Under the pieces are notes generated by a model, which was not told the origin of the DNA, searched no databases, and saw only the letters and a program-made list of their open reading frames with translations. Shown in pieces: positions 9,435 through 17,036 of a DNA stretch of 43,025 nt. The first letter of the stretch is position 1. Each line of letters starts with the position of its first letter. This DNA comes from Akkermansia sp. (lineage in GTDB: Bacteria > Verrucomicrobiota > Verrucomicrobiia > Verrucomicrobiales > Akkermansiaceae). The stretch spans positions 1-43,025 of the forward strand of contig JAFWZG010000024.1 of NCBI GenBank assembly GCA_017517385.1, given 5' to 3'. The position numbers were made by a program, and so were the translations under genes.

Positions 9435-9598
9435 GATTGAGAGATGAAGAATGAATGAGAAAAATCTAAAATCCTAAAGTATATAGGATTTTAGACAAAG
9501 AAATCCTTATTTAGTGATAATTTTTTTGTGAAAAATTATCATCGTCACTGAAAGGTGGCGAAACATTATAAGTTAACAAACGTAATTGGGGGCTTTGC
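9435..9598 (-). promoter_or_regulatory. 5' region of the ankyrin gene with two perfect hairpins
   Basis: A 164-base A/T-rich gap. Reading on the minus strand it holds a TATAAT box (9570-9565) with no clear -35, then an AT-rich hairpin (10-bp arms 9516-9525 and 9531-9540, 5-base loop), then a second perfect inverted repeat (11-bp arms TCTAAAATCCT at 9465-9475 and AGGATTTTAGA at 9485-9495, 9-base centre), then the ATG at 9434. If TATAAT is the -10, both hairpins lie in a leader of about 120 bases. Neither has a U tract in the right place, so control of translation or a protein-binding site is more likely than termination. Function inferred. Confidence 0.4.
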
Positions 9599-10162
9599 TT
9601 AGAGCGTCCAGTCCACATCCACGCGGACGGTTTCTCCCTTTTTGTCCACATAGTTTACAAAGCCGTTCATGGCTCCAAACTTGTGAACTTCCATGGTGAC
9701 CTTCACGTCAAAACAGCAGTAGCGTGCAATATCGAGCATCTTTTGCGGATCACCGGTTTTTTCGTACTCGGCCCACCATTTGAGTGCATCCAGACCTTCG
9801 GCTGTTTTGGAGTTACCGAGGGTGACGGACGCGACGGAGTCCAGCTTGAGGCGGTGGCCGATGCGAGAAGTGAGATCCGTGCAGATGTCCAGATTATTGG
9901 AAACATCCGCAAGGGTCCAGAAGGTGAAAGGCTGGATGACCTGATAATCGAAGCCGATGTGGTTATAGCCCACTACGAGGTCAGCTGTGCGGAGCTCTTC
10001 GATAAGCTCCTGTACTTGGTCCTGCGTGTAGATGTGATAAGCGTTATCGCGCGTGGAGAATGTGACGGCCACGGAGATGCCCATTTTACCGGCCTCATGC
10101 CAGCCACCTACCTGAGCAGCGGAGAAGCGGGTTTCTAAATCGAAGTAGACGATGTTTTTCAT
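9599..10162 (-). CDS. DEDDy-type 3'-5' exonuclease-like protein (RNase H-like fold)
   Basis: A 187-residue cytoplasmic protein with the three exonuclease motifs of the DnaQ/RNase D superfamily: ExoI DLET (D8, E10), ExoII YNHIGFD (N68, D72) and ExoIII YCCFD (Y148, D152, the YxxxD form of DEDDy enzymes). This layout resembles the YprB-like ribonuclease-H-like predicted exonucleases; the substrate (DNA or RNA) is unknown. The four acidic residues expected for two-metal catalysis are present, so it should be active. It overlaps the trmL stop by four bases (ATGA-type junction), implying translational coupling with the tRNA methyltransferase; an RNA-related role is therefore plausible but unproven. 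Confidence 0.75.
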   Translation of the reverse strand: MKNIVYFDLETRFSAAQVGGWHEAGKMGISVAVTFSTRDNAYHIYTQDQVQELIEELRTADLVVGYNHIGFDYQVIQPFTFWTLADVSNNLDICTDLTSRIGHRLKLDSVASVTLGNSKTAEGLDALKWWAEYEKTGDPQKMLDIARYCCFDVKVTMEVHKFGAMNGFVNYVDKKGETVRVDVDWTL

Positions 10163-10632
10163 AACTGCTGGGCGGGGAGGGTGCGGCGGAGGCCTTCATA
10201 CAGCATGATGGCCACGGAGGTGGAGAGATTCAGCGAGCGGGCGTGTTCACCCGGCATGGGGATGCGCAGGGCGGTTTCCGGGTGAGCAGAAATCCAGCGC
10301 TCAGGCAGGCCTTTGGATTCCGGGCCGAAGACGAAGTAATCGCCGTCCTTCAGGGGGATTTCCGGTGCCCAGATGGAGTGTGTGGCCTTAGTGGAAAGGT
10401 ACCAGAAGCGGGCGGAGGGCTCAGCGGCGGCTTCGAGCTGCTCGATGGAGTCCCAGAGGTGGAGGTTTACGTGAGGCCAGTAGTCCAGCCCGGTACGGCG
10501 CACGTGCTTTTCATCCAAGCTGAAGCCGAGGGGCTTAATGAGGTGCAGCGCGGAATTAGTCGCGACGGCCAAGCGGCCGGCAGCGCCGGTGTTGTGGGGG
10601 ATTTCTGGGTGAAAGAGGACGATGTGGAACAT
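10159..10632 (-). CDS. trmL: tRNA (cytidine/uridine-34-2'-O)-methyltransferase TrmL
   Basis: A 157-residue SPOUT-class enzyme, the same length as E. coli TrmL, which uses S-adenosylmethionine to methylate the ribose of nucleotide 34 in tRNA-Leu isoacceptors. What is seen: N-terminal FHPEIPHNTGAAGRLA with the conserved Asn-Thr-Gly, then FGPESKGLP and the C-terminal knot segment RSLNLSTSVAIMLYEGLRR, which form the trefoil-knot cofactor site. The gene starts 9 bases after the glycosylphosphotransferase stop codon and overlaps the exonuclease gene, so the three form an operon driven from 12058-12086. Confidence 0.92.
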   Translation of the reverse strand: MFHIVLFHPEIPHNTGAAGRLAVATNSALHLIKPLGFSLDEKHVRRTGLDYWPHVNLHLWDSIEQLEAAAEPSARFWYLSTKATHSIWAPEIPLKDGDYFVFGPESKGLPERWISAHPETALRIPMPGEHARSLNLSTSVAIMLYEGLRRTLPAQQL

Positions 10633-10641
10633 GCCCGGCTT

Positions 10642-12051
10642 TTACTTGGCTCCCTTGCCGAAGATGGCTACGGGGATGGTACGCAGGATGAGCACCAAAT
10701 CCGTCAGGAGGCTCCAGTTATCGATGTATTTGAGGTCCTTGGCAATGAGGCGGTCAAAGTCCTTGCAGTCACTGCGATCTTCAATCTGCCAGTAGCAGGT
10801 GAGGCCGGGCTTTACACTCATGCGGCGGCGCTGAGAAATCTCCGGGAATTCGGCGGTCTCATATGTGGGCAGGGGGCGCGGGCCAACGAGGCTCATATCG
10901 CCTGTGAGCACATTAATGAGCTGGGGAAGTTCGTCTATGGAGTATTTGCGGATGAAGTGGCCGAAGGGGAAGATGCGCGGGTCATTCGTGAGCTTGAAGA
11001 TGGGGCCATCCATTTCATTGCCGAATTTGGCCTTGATTTCATCCAGCCTCTTATCAGCATCAGAGTACATGGAGCGGAATTTCCACATACCGAAGGGTTT
11101 GCCATACAGGCCAGAGCGTTGCTGGCGGTAAAAGATTTTACCATTCGGGTCGCTGATTTTGATGCCGATGGCGGCAATAAGCCAGATGGGGGAAGTGGCG
11201 ATGATACCAAAGAATGCCATAATGCGGTCAAAAACGCCCTTGAACATGCGGCTCCAAGAGTAAACTGGCGTGGAGGTGAGGATAAGCACACGCTGGTCAC
11301 CTATCTCAGTGACGTCTGCGCGCATGCTCACGGGGTGATCGTTTTTCAGGTGAACGTAAATGTCAATCCCCTGAAGCTCACAGCGCATGATGGTTTCTGA
11401 CATGTTTTGGTATGCATCCAAGCCACCGAAAAGCATGAGTTGCTGTACGTGGTTTTGCTCGATGAGCTGCTGAACTTCTTCCTGAGAGGTTTTTCCCTCT
11501 ACCACTTTACCGACTACATTCATGTTGTTACGCCAGTAAGGAGAGAGCTGCTCCCATTCCTGTGCGATGGCTTCCTCCTTGCCAGCCAGTATGACCTGAC
11601 GGAGATGGTATCGCCCATGTGGTGTGTGGAACTGCAGCAGGCGCAGCAACAGGTAACGCAGGTAAAGCCCCAGAGTGATGAGAATCAGGGTAACCAGAAT
11701 AACGTGGTTCATGTACACCGAGCCTGTGTCTGGACGTGCAATTTCATACAATCCGAAGGCAACGAGATAATAGGTAAGGAACAAGGCCAGCTGGCGTATA
11801 GCGGAGGCATGGCGCTGCATGTTATTGCGGTGGTAGAAACCTACCATGCGAAGAATTACAGGCACGGCCGCAATCGCTACACCTGCAAGAAAGGGGGAGG
11901 CTGCGAACGCATTGAAACCGGGATTGCTTTCCCAGTTAAGAAAGGGGGCTATAAAATTGGTGCACACCGGGGCAATCGCGACGCAACCGAGCGTCAGCAG
12001 AAGGTCCGTAGCAGGTAAAACACACGAGATGATAGGTTTGGTACGCGTCAC
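10642..12051 (-). CDS. polyprenyl glycosylphosphotransferase (exopolysaccharide initiation)
   Basis: A 469-residue inner-membrane enzyme of the WbaP/EpsE-like sugar transferase family, which transfers a sugar-1-phosphate from a nucleotide sugar to undecaprenyl phosphate to start polysaccharide synthesis. It has several N-terminal hydrophobic segments (about residues 8-150), a central nucleotide-binding-like domain, one further membrane segment (FFGIIATSPIWLIAAIGI) and the C-terminal catalytic domain: KFRSMY, RKYSIDELPQLINVL, GDMSLVGPRPLP and KPGLTCYWQI. All family landmarks are present and the length is normal. The start is GTG at 12051. A consensus promoter places the transcript start on that same G, so the mRNA is predicted to be leaderless. 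No glycosyltransferase cluster sits nearby, which is unusual for this enzyme. Confidence 0.9.
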   Translation of the reverse strand: MTRTKPIISCVLPATDLLLTLGCVAIAPVCTNFIAPFLNWESNPGFNAFAASPFLAGVAIAAVPVILRMVGFYHRNNMQRHASAIRQLALFLTYYLVAFGLYEIARPDTGSVYMNHVILVTLILITLGLYLRYLLLRLLQFHTPHGRYHLRQVILAGKEEAIAQEWEQLSPYWRNNMNVVGKVVEGKTSQEEVQQLIEQNHVQQLMLFGGLDAYQNMSETIMRCELQGIDIYVHLKNDHPVSMRADVTEIGDQRVLILTSTPVYSWSRMFKGVFDRIMAFFGIIATSPIWLIAAIGIKISDPNGKIFYRQQRSGLYGKPFGMWKFRSMYSDADKRLDEIKAKFGNEMDGPIFKLTNDPRIFPFGHFIRKYSIDELPQLINVLTGDMSLVGPRPLPTYETAEFPEISQRRRMSVKPGLTCYWQIEDRSDCKDFDRLIAKDLKYIDNWSLLTDLVLILRTIPVAIFGKGAK

Positions 12052-12057
12052 GGCGCC

Positions 12058-12086
12058 ATTCTACCATCTACCCCCTCCCTTTTCAA
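12058..12086 (-). promoter_or_regulatory. promoter of the glycosylphosphotransferase operon (leaderless geometry)
   Basis: Minus strand: -35 TTGAAA (12086-12081), 17-base spacer, -10 TAGAAT (12063-12058). Six bases later comes the GTG start codon at 12051, exactly where transcription would begin. This also supports choosing that GTG. Confidence 0.75.
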
Positions 12087-12115
12087 GTGAAATATGTTTT
12101 ATGACGCTTCGCTCC

Positions 12116-12349
12116 TCAGGCCCGAGCTCGTATGCGCGCTCGCTCAAAATCTGCCGGGCAGACGGTGCAAAGCACTTTGTCTCCGGGCTGAAGCTCATCC
12201 AGCAGCCAAGCTTCTTTCTTTTGTACGAAAGCTACGGTGGGTTTGCCATTCGGCAGGGTGGCGCGGAAGGCTGTGTTGGCGAAACGTTCTACGATGGTGC
12301 AAGTGCAGTCCACGTACTGGGAAGGGTATGAGGATGTTTGGGCGCTCAT
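12116..12349 (-). CDS. translation initiation factor IF-1-like protein
   Basis: A 77-residue OB-fold protein. Residues 12-76 follow the IF-1 pattern: YVDCTCTIVERFANTAFRAT matches the first strands (IF-1: GTVLETLPNTMFRVEL), then LPNGKPTVAFV, LQPGDKVLCTV and the closing FERARIRARA (IF-1: LSKGRIVFRSR). Known role of the family: binding the ribosomal A site at initiation, or as an RNA chaperone for S1-like paralogs. Start chosen at 12349 because residues before it in the same frame are low-complexity and run into the preceding gene. It lies 13 bases after the AsmA-like gene. The bases before the ATG are A/T-rich with no Shine-Dalgarno. It is probably a paralog, since IF-1 genes usually sit in ribosomal protein operons and this one does not. 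Confidence 0.72.
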   Translation of the reverse strand: MSAQTSSYPSQYVDCTCTIVERFANTAFRATLPNGKPTVAFVQKKEAWLLDELQPGDKVLCTVCPADFERARIRARA

Positions 12350-12362
12350 AAATAAAAAAATA

Positions 12363-13907
12363 TCAGAAGATGATGTCAAGGATGCCAGAGGCGGAGGGAA
12401 GGGGGGCGGGCGGAGTTTCTTCGGTGGAGTCCGAGTCGTTTTCCGGTTCTTTTTCTTGATTGGGGGTGGAGAACAGAGTTCCCAGCAAGCCGGTAGCAGT
12501 GCGGGCAACTCCGGCTGTGGTGTTCGCGGCGGCCTCCGGTACCGAAGCGATTAACAGGGCCCGTACCCGGGCGGAGAGGTCTTCCTGAGGATTATCTGTG
12601 GTGCCGCTGAGATTAATGTTTACCCAGCGGTAGCCCGCCTCTCCCTGAGCAGTGAAAAGATTCTCGATGAACTGTGGCGGAATGGATGAGATGGAAGCAA
12701 GGGTGCTCTCGCGGATGCCGACGGTGAGAGTGCCACGCAGAGAGCGGTCTTGGCCGATGATGACATGACCGCGCACGCGGATGGTGTCTTCTGCGGCCCG
12801 AACGTCAATGCGGTCAAAAAGCCATGCGCGGTCGATATTATGGGCGGTGTTGGAATAAGGGAAGCTGAAGTTGCATTCTGCTTTCTCCATCGCGATGGTT
12901 CTATACGGACGCGTGTCCGCAATAGTAAGCTCGGAGAGGATGGGGAGCTCTTCAAGTTCACCCTTCTGTAGGGAGAGTGTTCCCCTGGCTTCGTGAAGAT
13001 TGTCGCCTGTTCCGGTGAACTTGGCTTCACCGAAGAGCTCGCCGGAGATGTGACGGCGCCAGTCATTGTTCAGCAGGCGTTCCACATTTGCCTTATTGAC
13101 GCGCAATTCTTGGTACCATTCGCGGTTTCTCATGAGGTATGAGCCTTTCAGTCTCATTTCTCCCGGGGTGAGCATGAAGCTGCAATCGGAAAGGATGATG
13201 GCTCGAGGATTGAAAAGCAGGGTGGCATTCTTGATGCTGCAGGTCTGAAGATAGCTGAGCGGAGTGTGCACCCTACCATTCTCTAGAGTGACTTGCCACT
13301 CAGACATGTTTCCTCGCGTGGTGGGGGCCGCTGTAATCTTGCAGCCAGTCAGGCTATACGAGCTGCCGGCGCGTATGAGCTCAATGTCAGCATCCGTGCA
13401 TTCAAAATTATTCAGAATAAAACGCTCCGGAATAAAACGGCGCCAGATGCCATTTTCTATATCACGAACAGGGGGCAGGGGCGCGTCCAGCGCAGCGGTA
13501 TCCAGCCGTACGGAGGCATCCTCCACTGTCAGTTTGTTAATGAGAAGCTCACGATGGAAGAGACGGCCGCGGGTGATGTCCGCCACGATGCGGCGGGCTG
13601 TGACTTGCTGTAGAATATCGGCGCGGCGTAGGGTGGCAGCAGGTAAGCTAAGGCGTTCGTTATTAATCTGGAGGTTTTCCGGGATGGCTACTTCTGCTGC
13701 CTGAGCCTTATTGGCTAGCGTGTCAGTGAGCCGCTCTCTGAATGAATCTCCTTGGAGCCAGCTGAGCAGATGATAACTTCCTATAATCGGCAGTAAAATG
13801 GCGATGAGTAGAAGTATTAGAAGCCAAGGCAGCAGCTTTCGCCACAGGCTTCGCCGGCGCCGCTTTCTCGGGCTTTTCTCAGTTTTTTTTCGCTTGCGTC
13901 TGGCCAT
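12363..13907 (-). CDS. AsmA/YhdP-like membrane-anchored protein
   Basis: A 514-residue protein. I chose the ATG at 13907: it gives a very basic N-terminus (MARRKRKKTEKSPRKRRRR) followed by one hydrophobic segment (about residues 26-48), the usual single inner-membrane anchor with the rest in the periplasm. The body is rich in beta strands, with repeated patterns such as LLINKLTVEDASVRL and LNNFECTDADIELI like those of AsmA/DUF3971 proteins. Such proteins are thought to bridge the periplasm and move phospholipids toward the outer membrane. Family placement rests on overall pattern, not on a catalytic motif. The C-terminal 40 residues are acidic and Pro-rich. It has its own promoter and probably shares a transcript with the IF-1-like gene. 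Confidence 0.6.
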   Translation of the reverse strand: MARRKRKKTEKSPRKRRRRSLWRKLLPWLLILLLIAILLPIIGSYHLLSWLQGDSFRERLTDTLANKAQAAEVAIPENLQINNERLSLPAATLRRADILQQVTARRIVADITRGRLFHRELLINKLTVEDASVRLDTAALDAPLPPVRDIENGIWRRFIPERFILNNFECTDADIELIRAGSSYSLTGCKITAAPTTRGNMSEWQVTLENGRVHTPLSYLQTCSIKNATLLFNPRAIILSDCSFMLTPGEMRLKGSYLMRNREWYQELRVNKANVERLLNNDWRRHISGELFGEAKFTGTGDNLHEARGTLSLQKGELEELPILSELTIADTRPYRTIAMEKAECNFSFPYSNTAHNIDRAWLFDRIDVRAAEDTIRVRGHVIIGQDRSLRGTLTVGIRESTLASISSIPPQFIENLFTAQGEAGYRWVNINLSGTTDNPQEDLSARVRALLIASVPEAAANTTAGVARTATGLLGTLFSTPNQEKEPENDSDSTEETPPAPLPSASGILDIIF

Positions 13908-13919
13908 GTCAACAGGCGC

Positions 13920-13948
13920 ATTATGGCATAGCATGTAGAAGCGTGCAA
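13920..13948 (-). promoter_or_regulatory. promoter of the AsmA-like gene
   Basis: Minus strand: -35 TTGCAC (13948-13943), 17-base spacer, -10 CATAAT (13925-13920); the ATG follows 12 bases later, giving a leader of about 5 bases. It is divergent from the lipoprotein promoter at 14012. Confidence 0.6.
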
Positions 13949-14011
13949 GTATATTATGGGGCACATGAGCAGAAAAACGGCATTGCGAGGGGATAAAAAT
14001 CCGTTTTGGGG

Positions 14012-14040
14012 TTGACTTTTGAGAGAAAATGTGCTGTACT
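14012..14040 (+). promoter_or_regulatory. promoter of the small lipoprotein gene
   Basis: -35 TTGACT (14012-14017), 17-base spacer, -10 TGTACT (14035-14040). An 11-base palindrome TGTACTGTACA (14035-14045) covers the -10 box and could be a repressor site. The leader is about 28 bases. Confidence 0.6.
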
Positions 14041-14074
14041 GTACACCGATAACTTCATACGTCATTTTTTTCTT

Positions 14075-14245
14075 ATGAAACTCACAACTCTGATGCTTGC
14101 CGTTGCTTGTGCAGTAGGTTTCAGCTCCTGCTGCTGCCAGACCCAGTCCGCGCCTGCTCTGCACCCCATGCCCAAGAACTGCACACCTCAGCCCGAGCTG
14201 CAGCCCGTTGAGCCCGTTCGCGTGCTGGATGTGAAGGGTAAATAA
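14075..14245 (+). CDS. small cysteine-rich lipoprotein (56 aa)
   Basis: The ATG at 14075 (MKLTTLMLAVACAVGFSSC) gives a type II signal peptide ending in the lipobox GFSSC, then CCQTQ, leaving a mature lipid-anchored peptide of about 37 residues rich in Pro, Gln and Cys. An earlier in-frame ATG at 14006 would lie upstream of the predicted transcript start, so it was rejected. The gene is monocistronic, bounded by its own promoter and a strong terminator. No known family is recognised. Its size and plan are reminiscent of entericidin-like lipoproteins, but there is no sequence basis for calling it one. Confidence 0.7.
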   Translation: MKLTTLMLAVACAVGFSSCCCQTQSAPALHPMPKNCTPQPELQPVEPVRVLDVKGK

Positions 14246-14270
14246 ATTGCTTCCGCAGTAGTTTTTTTTC

Positions 14271-14302
14271 AGGGTCACTACCGATGGGTAGTGGCCTTTT
14301 TT
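14271..14302 (+). terminator. Rho-independent terminator of the small lipoprotein gene
   Basis: A 10-bp stem (GGTCACTACC with GGTAGTGGCC, one G-T pair) with a short loop, followed by TTTTTT. Confidence 0.88.
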
Positions 14303-14303
14303 C

Positions 14304-14332
14304 TTGCCTTGTGAGTGGAAAGTTGGTATAGC
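14304..14332 (+). promoter_or_regulatory. putative promoter of the alkaline phosphatase gene
   Basis: -35 TTGCCT (14304-14309), 17-base spacer, -10 TATAGC (14327-14332). The ATG at 14340 follows 7 bases after the -10 box, so a leaderless or one-base-leader transcript is predicted. The hexamers are weaker than others in the window. Confidence 0.45.
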
Positions 14333-14339
14333 TGACGTG

Positions 14340-15410
14340 ATGAAAAAGATGTTTATATCAGCTGCGCTGTTGCTGGGTGGTCTTCTTTCTGCCGCTGAGC
14401 AGCGCCCGCAGACAGTGGATGGACTGCCCTCGCATGAAGTGGTGGAATATAATTTGAGTGTGGCACCGGCTGCTTCACGCCCCAAAAATGTGATTCTCAT
14501 GATTGGGGATGGCATGGGCAGTGAGCAACTCTGGGCGGCTTGGCTTTGTAACCGCGGTAAGCTTTTTATTCAAACATTGCCTCAGGCAGCCTTTCTGAGA
14601 ACGCCTTCTGCTAATCGCACGGTTACGGACTCCGCTGCTGCCGGTACTGCTATTGCCTGCGGTCAGAAGACGAATAATGGCATGCTGGGGCTGCTGCCTG
14701 ATGGTACGCCGTTAAAGTCGCTCTCTGCTGTGCTGAGGGAGCGGGGGATGCGAACCGGGCTGGTGGTGACGAAGGCGATAACAGATGCTACCCCTGCAGC
14801 TTTCTATGCTCATGTGGCCAGTCGCCGGAATACGCCTGCCATTGCCGCAGCGCTGACTACTGCGGGATTTGATGTGGTTCTGGGCGGTGGCGCGGCAGCC
14901 TTTAGTGAAGAACAACTGCAGACTATGAGTGCTCAGGGCGCAGACGTGGAGCTTTTCGCTCCCGGTGATTGCCCGCCTGCTTCACGCCGGGGCGATTTGT
15001 TGCCGCGCTGCACTCAGCGTGCGCTGGAGCGCCTTGCTAATGCCGAAAATGGATTTTTCCTTATGATTGAGGGCTCACGTATTGATTCCTCTGCTCATGA
15101 TAACAAGCTGGAGGAACTCGTGCGAGAAGTGCTGGATTTTGACCAAGCGGTTGGTGTGGTGTTGAGGTGGATTCAGCAGCACCCGGATACCCTGCTTATT
15201 GTTACAGCTGACCACCAGACCGGCGGGCTTATTATTCTGGATGGCTCGCGTGATTGCGGGCGAGTAACAGGTGTTTTTTGTTCAGAGAATCATACTGGTG
15301 TGGCGGTTCCGTTGTATGCCACGGGGCCCGGCTCCGGCTCATTTTCCGGGGTAATGGAGAATACAGAATTGTATCAAAAAATACTTGTTTTACTTGGCTT
15401 TAATATTTAG
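14340..15410 (+). CDS. periplasmic alkaline phosphatase (PhoA family)
   Basis: A 356-residue exported metalloenzyme that removes phosphate from monoesters. The start at 14340 begins the signal peptide MKKMFISAALLLGGLLSAAE. Active-site elements seen: NVILMIGDGMG (D57, metal ligand), TDSAAAGTA (S98, the phosphoserine nucleophile), DATPAAFYAH, IDSSAHDN (metal-binding Asp and His), TADHQTGG (metal-binding Asp-His) and a final EN-HTG (metal-binding His). The set of zinc and magnesium ligands looks complete. It is shorter than E. coli PhoA (about 450 residues), with compact loops as in other small bacterial family members. No Pho-box-like repeats were recognised upstream. Confidence 0.92.
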   Translation: MKKMFISAALLLGGLLSAAEQRPQTVDGLPSHEVVEYNLSVAPAASRPKNVILMIGDGMGSEQLWAAWLCNRGKLFIQTLPQAAFLRTPSANRTVTDSAAAGTAIACGQKTNNGMLGLLPDGTPLKSLSAVLRERGMRTGLVVTKAITDATPAAFYAHVASRRNTPAIAAALTTAGFDVVLGGGAAAFSEEQLQTMSAQGADVELFAPGDCPPASRRGDLLPRCTQRALERLANAENGFFLMIEGSRIDSSAHDNKLEELVREVLDFDQAVGVVLRWIQQHPDTLLIVTADHQTGGLIILDGSRDCGRVTGVFCSENHTGVAVPLYATGPGSGSFSGVMENTELYQKILVLLGFNI

Positions 15411-15463
15411 AATAGACAGCTATCCCTTGATTTTATGCGGAAAATTCCACTTTTGGGAAAAAC

Positions 15464-15483
15464 TTTCTCGACAAGTCGAGAAA
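15464..15483. repeat. perfect inverted repeat upstream of exbB
   Basis: TTTCTCGAC (15464-15472), AA, GTCGAGAAA (15475-15483). It lies 53 bases after the phosphatase stop codon and 51 before exbB. The U tract is weak (AAAATTTGG), so it may be a poor terminator for the phosphatase or an operator for the exb operon. No convincing promoter was found in 15411-15534. Confidence 0.5.
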
Positions 15484-15534
15484 ATTTGGTTAAATAGAAG
15501 GCGTCAATTCTGCATAAACAGCATTTTTACTATT

Positions 15535-16389
15535 ATGAAAGACACAATTATACGCTACGGTGTACGTGCACTCTCTCTCGGAGTGATTGCAATGGGCTCT
15601 ATGTCAATGGCTCTGGCTCAGGATGCCGCTGAAGGCGCTGAGGCTGCCGTGAAGGAGACAAACATGCTCGATAAGTGGGTGATTGCCGGTGGTTGGACGA
15701 TGATTCCGCTCGTCATCCTTTTCGCTATCACGGTATTCCTCGTTGTATTCAGCATCATGGATTTGGCCAAGAAGAAGTTCTGCCCGGAAGAGCTGCGCGC
15801 TCAGCTTGTGGCTCTCATGACCGAGTGCCGCGTGCAGTCCGCCATTCAGCATGCTACAACCAGCCCCACCTATCTGGGCCGTCTGGTTGCATACGCTCTG
15901 CCGAACATTGACGCCAACCGTCCTGAGGATCTTGGTAAGGACGGCATTGAGGACGCCATCGCTGACTTCACTGCTAATGAGCGTCCGCGCCTGATGAAGT
16001 ATGTGGACGTGCTGGCCCTCTGTGGTTCCATTGCTCCTTCCATCGGTCTGTTCGGTACGGTGCAGGGTATGATTGACGCCTTCGCCGTGCTCGCTGAAAC
16101 CGGTCAGGCAGACCCCGCTCAGCTCGCAGGCTCCATCTCCGTGGCTCTGCTCACCACCTTCTGGGGTCTGATTATCTCCATTCTTGCTCTGCCGGCCTTC
16201 TTCTTCCTGAAGAAGAAAGCTCAGGCTCTGGAGGCTGAGTGCGTGAACGCTATCCAGGAGATGGTGAATACCTCCATCAACGTCATCAATGCCGAGGCTC
16301 AGCTCGCCCGCATCCCCGAGGGGCTGGGTGGTGATGATGAGGAAGGCATGGAAGAGGAAGTTGAGTATGCAGAAGAGGAACAGGCCTAA
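15535..16389 (+). CDS. exbB: ExbB/TolQ/MotA-family proton channel protein with signal peptide
   Basis: A 284-residue inner-membrane protein. Start at 15535 (MKDTIIRYGV). The N-terminus is a signal-peptide-like segment ending MALAQ, an extra found in some ExbB proteins, followed by membrane segment 1 (WTMIPLVILFAITVFLVVF, about 54-72), a cytoplasmic loop, and segments 2 and 3 (ALCGSIAPSIGLFGTVQGMI and ISVALLTTFWGLIISILALP). The GLFGTVQGMI and ALLTTFWGL motifs are the ExbB/TolQ signature. With ExbD it forms the proton-motive-force motor that powers TonB-type transport or envelope maintenance. The C-terminal tail is acidic (about 18 residues, mostly Glu). It is first in a five-gene set with two exbD genes, a large TPR gene and a secreted protein gene. 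No tonB lies in the window. Confidence 0.9.
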   Translation: MKDTIIRYGVRALSLGVIAMGSMSMALAQDAAEGAEAAVKETNMLDKWVIAGGWTMIPLVILFAITVFLVVFSIMDLAKKKFCPEELRAQLVALMTECRVQSAIQHATTSPTYLGRLVAYALPNIDANRPEDLGKDGIEDAIADFTANERPRLMKYVDVLALCGSIAPSIGLFGTVQGMIDAFAVLAETGQADPAQLAGSISVALLTTFWGLIISILALPAFFFLKKKAQALEAECVNAIQEMVNTSINVINAEAQLARIPEGLGGDDEEGMEEEVEYAEEEQA

Positions 16390-16404
16390 GCCTGTTCTAT
16401 CCGG

Positions 16405-16438
16405 GCCTGCCCGCCGTGATTTATCGCCCCGGGCAGGC
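16405..16438 (+). other. intercistronic hairpin between exbB and exbD
   Basis: GCCTGCCCG (16405-16413) pairs with CGGGCAGGC (16430-16438), 16-base loop, no U tract. Such a hairpin often protects the 3' end of the upstream message and would favour more ExbB than ExbD, matching the 5:2 ratio of the known complex. Role inferred. Confidence 0.6.
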
Positions 16439-16472
16439 GTAAACCTTACAAACATTTTTCCGAATCCTGTAA

Positions 16473-17006
16473 ATGGCTAAGAAAAACGCAAGACCGCAAG
16501 AGGAAGTCAAGAGCGAGATGGACATGTCGCCCATGATTGACTGCTGCTTCCTTCTGCTGATGTTCTTCATTGTGAACGCCGCGCAGATTACGGTATCTAA
16601 GGATCCGAGCGTGAACATGCCCAACGCTGTATCTGCATCGGAGATGAAGGATGCTAACGGCTGCATCGTGGTGAACGTGTTTGCTGATCCTGAGGTGATG
16701 GGTGGTAAGAATGCGAACGCTCTGGCTAAGTACAATGCTACATATGCTCCCGGTACAATCTGGGGCGTTGCAGATGCCAGCGGCGCCAGCATTGGCTACA
16801 ACCGCAATCAGGCTCAGGAGCTCACTGACTTCATCAAGCGCCAGCGCGAGGCTATGGAGGCAAAAGGCTCCATCGAACCCCAGATGATTCGTCTCTACCT
16901 GCGTGGTGATGCGGATGCTCCTTGGGAGCGCACTTCCGGTGCCATTCGTGCAGCTGCTGCCGCCGGTGTGACCAACATCGTGTTCGGTACACTTCCTGCT
17001 AAATAA
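16473..17006 (+). CDS. exbD: ExbD/TolR-family protein 1
   Basis: A 177-residue protein with a short basic cytoplasmic N-terminus, one membrane helix starting MSPMIDCCFLLLMFFIV (about residues 18-36) carrying the essential channel Asp (D23), and a periplasmic domain. The periplasmic part is longer than in E. coli ExbD (141 residues), with an extra stretch around residues 60-110. The C-terminal RTSGAIRAAAAAGVTNIVFG matches the usual last helix and strand of ExbD. It is one of two consecutive exbD paralogs sharing the MIDCCFLLL core; presumably the two form a heterodimeric plug in the ExbB pentamer. Confidence 0.9.
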   Translation: MAKKNARPQEEVKSEMDMSPMIDCCFLLLMFFIVNAAQITVSKDPSVNMPNAVSASEMKDANGCIVVNVFADPEVMGGKNANALAKYNATYAPGTIWGVADASGASIGYNRNQAQELTDFIKRQREAMEAKGSIEPQMIRLYLRGDADAPWERTSGAIRAAAAAGVTNIVFGTLPAK

Positions 17007-17036
17007 TCAGAACAGCATTTAACATCTTTTCCGAAT

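Noticed and set aside
14035..14045. LexA (SOS) box reading of TGTACTGTACA
   Set aside because: It does not have the CTGT-N8-ACAG form of Proteobacteria or the GAAC-type boxes of other groups, and the lipoprotein has no SOS link.
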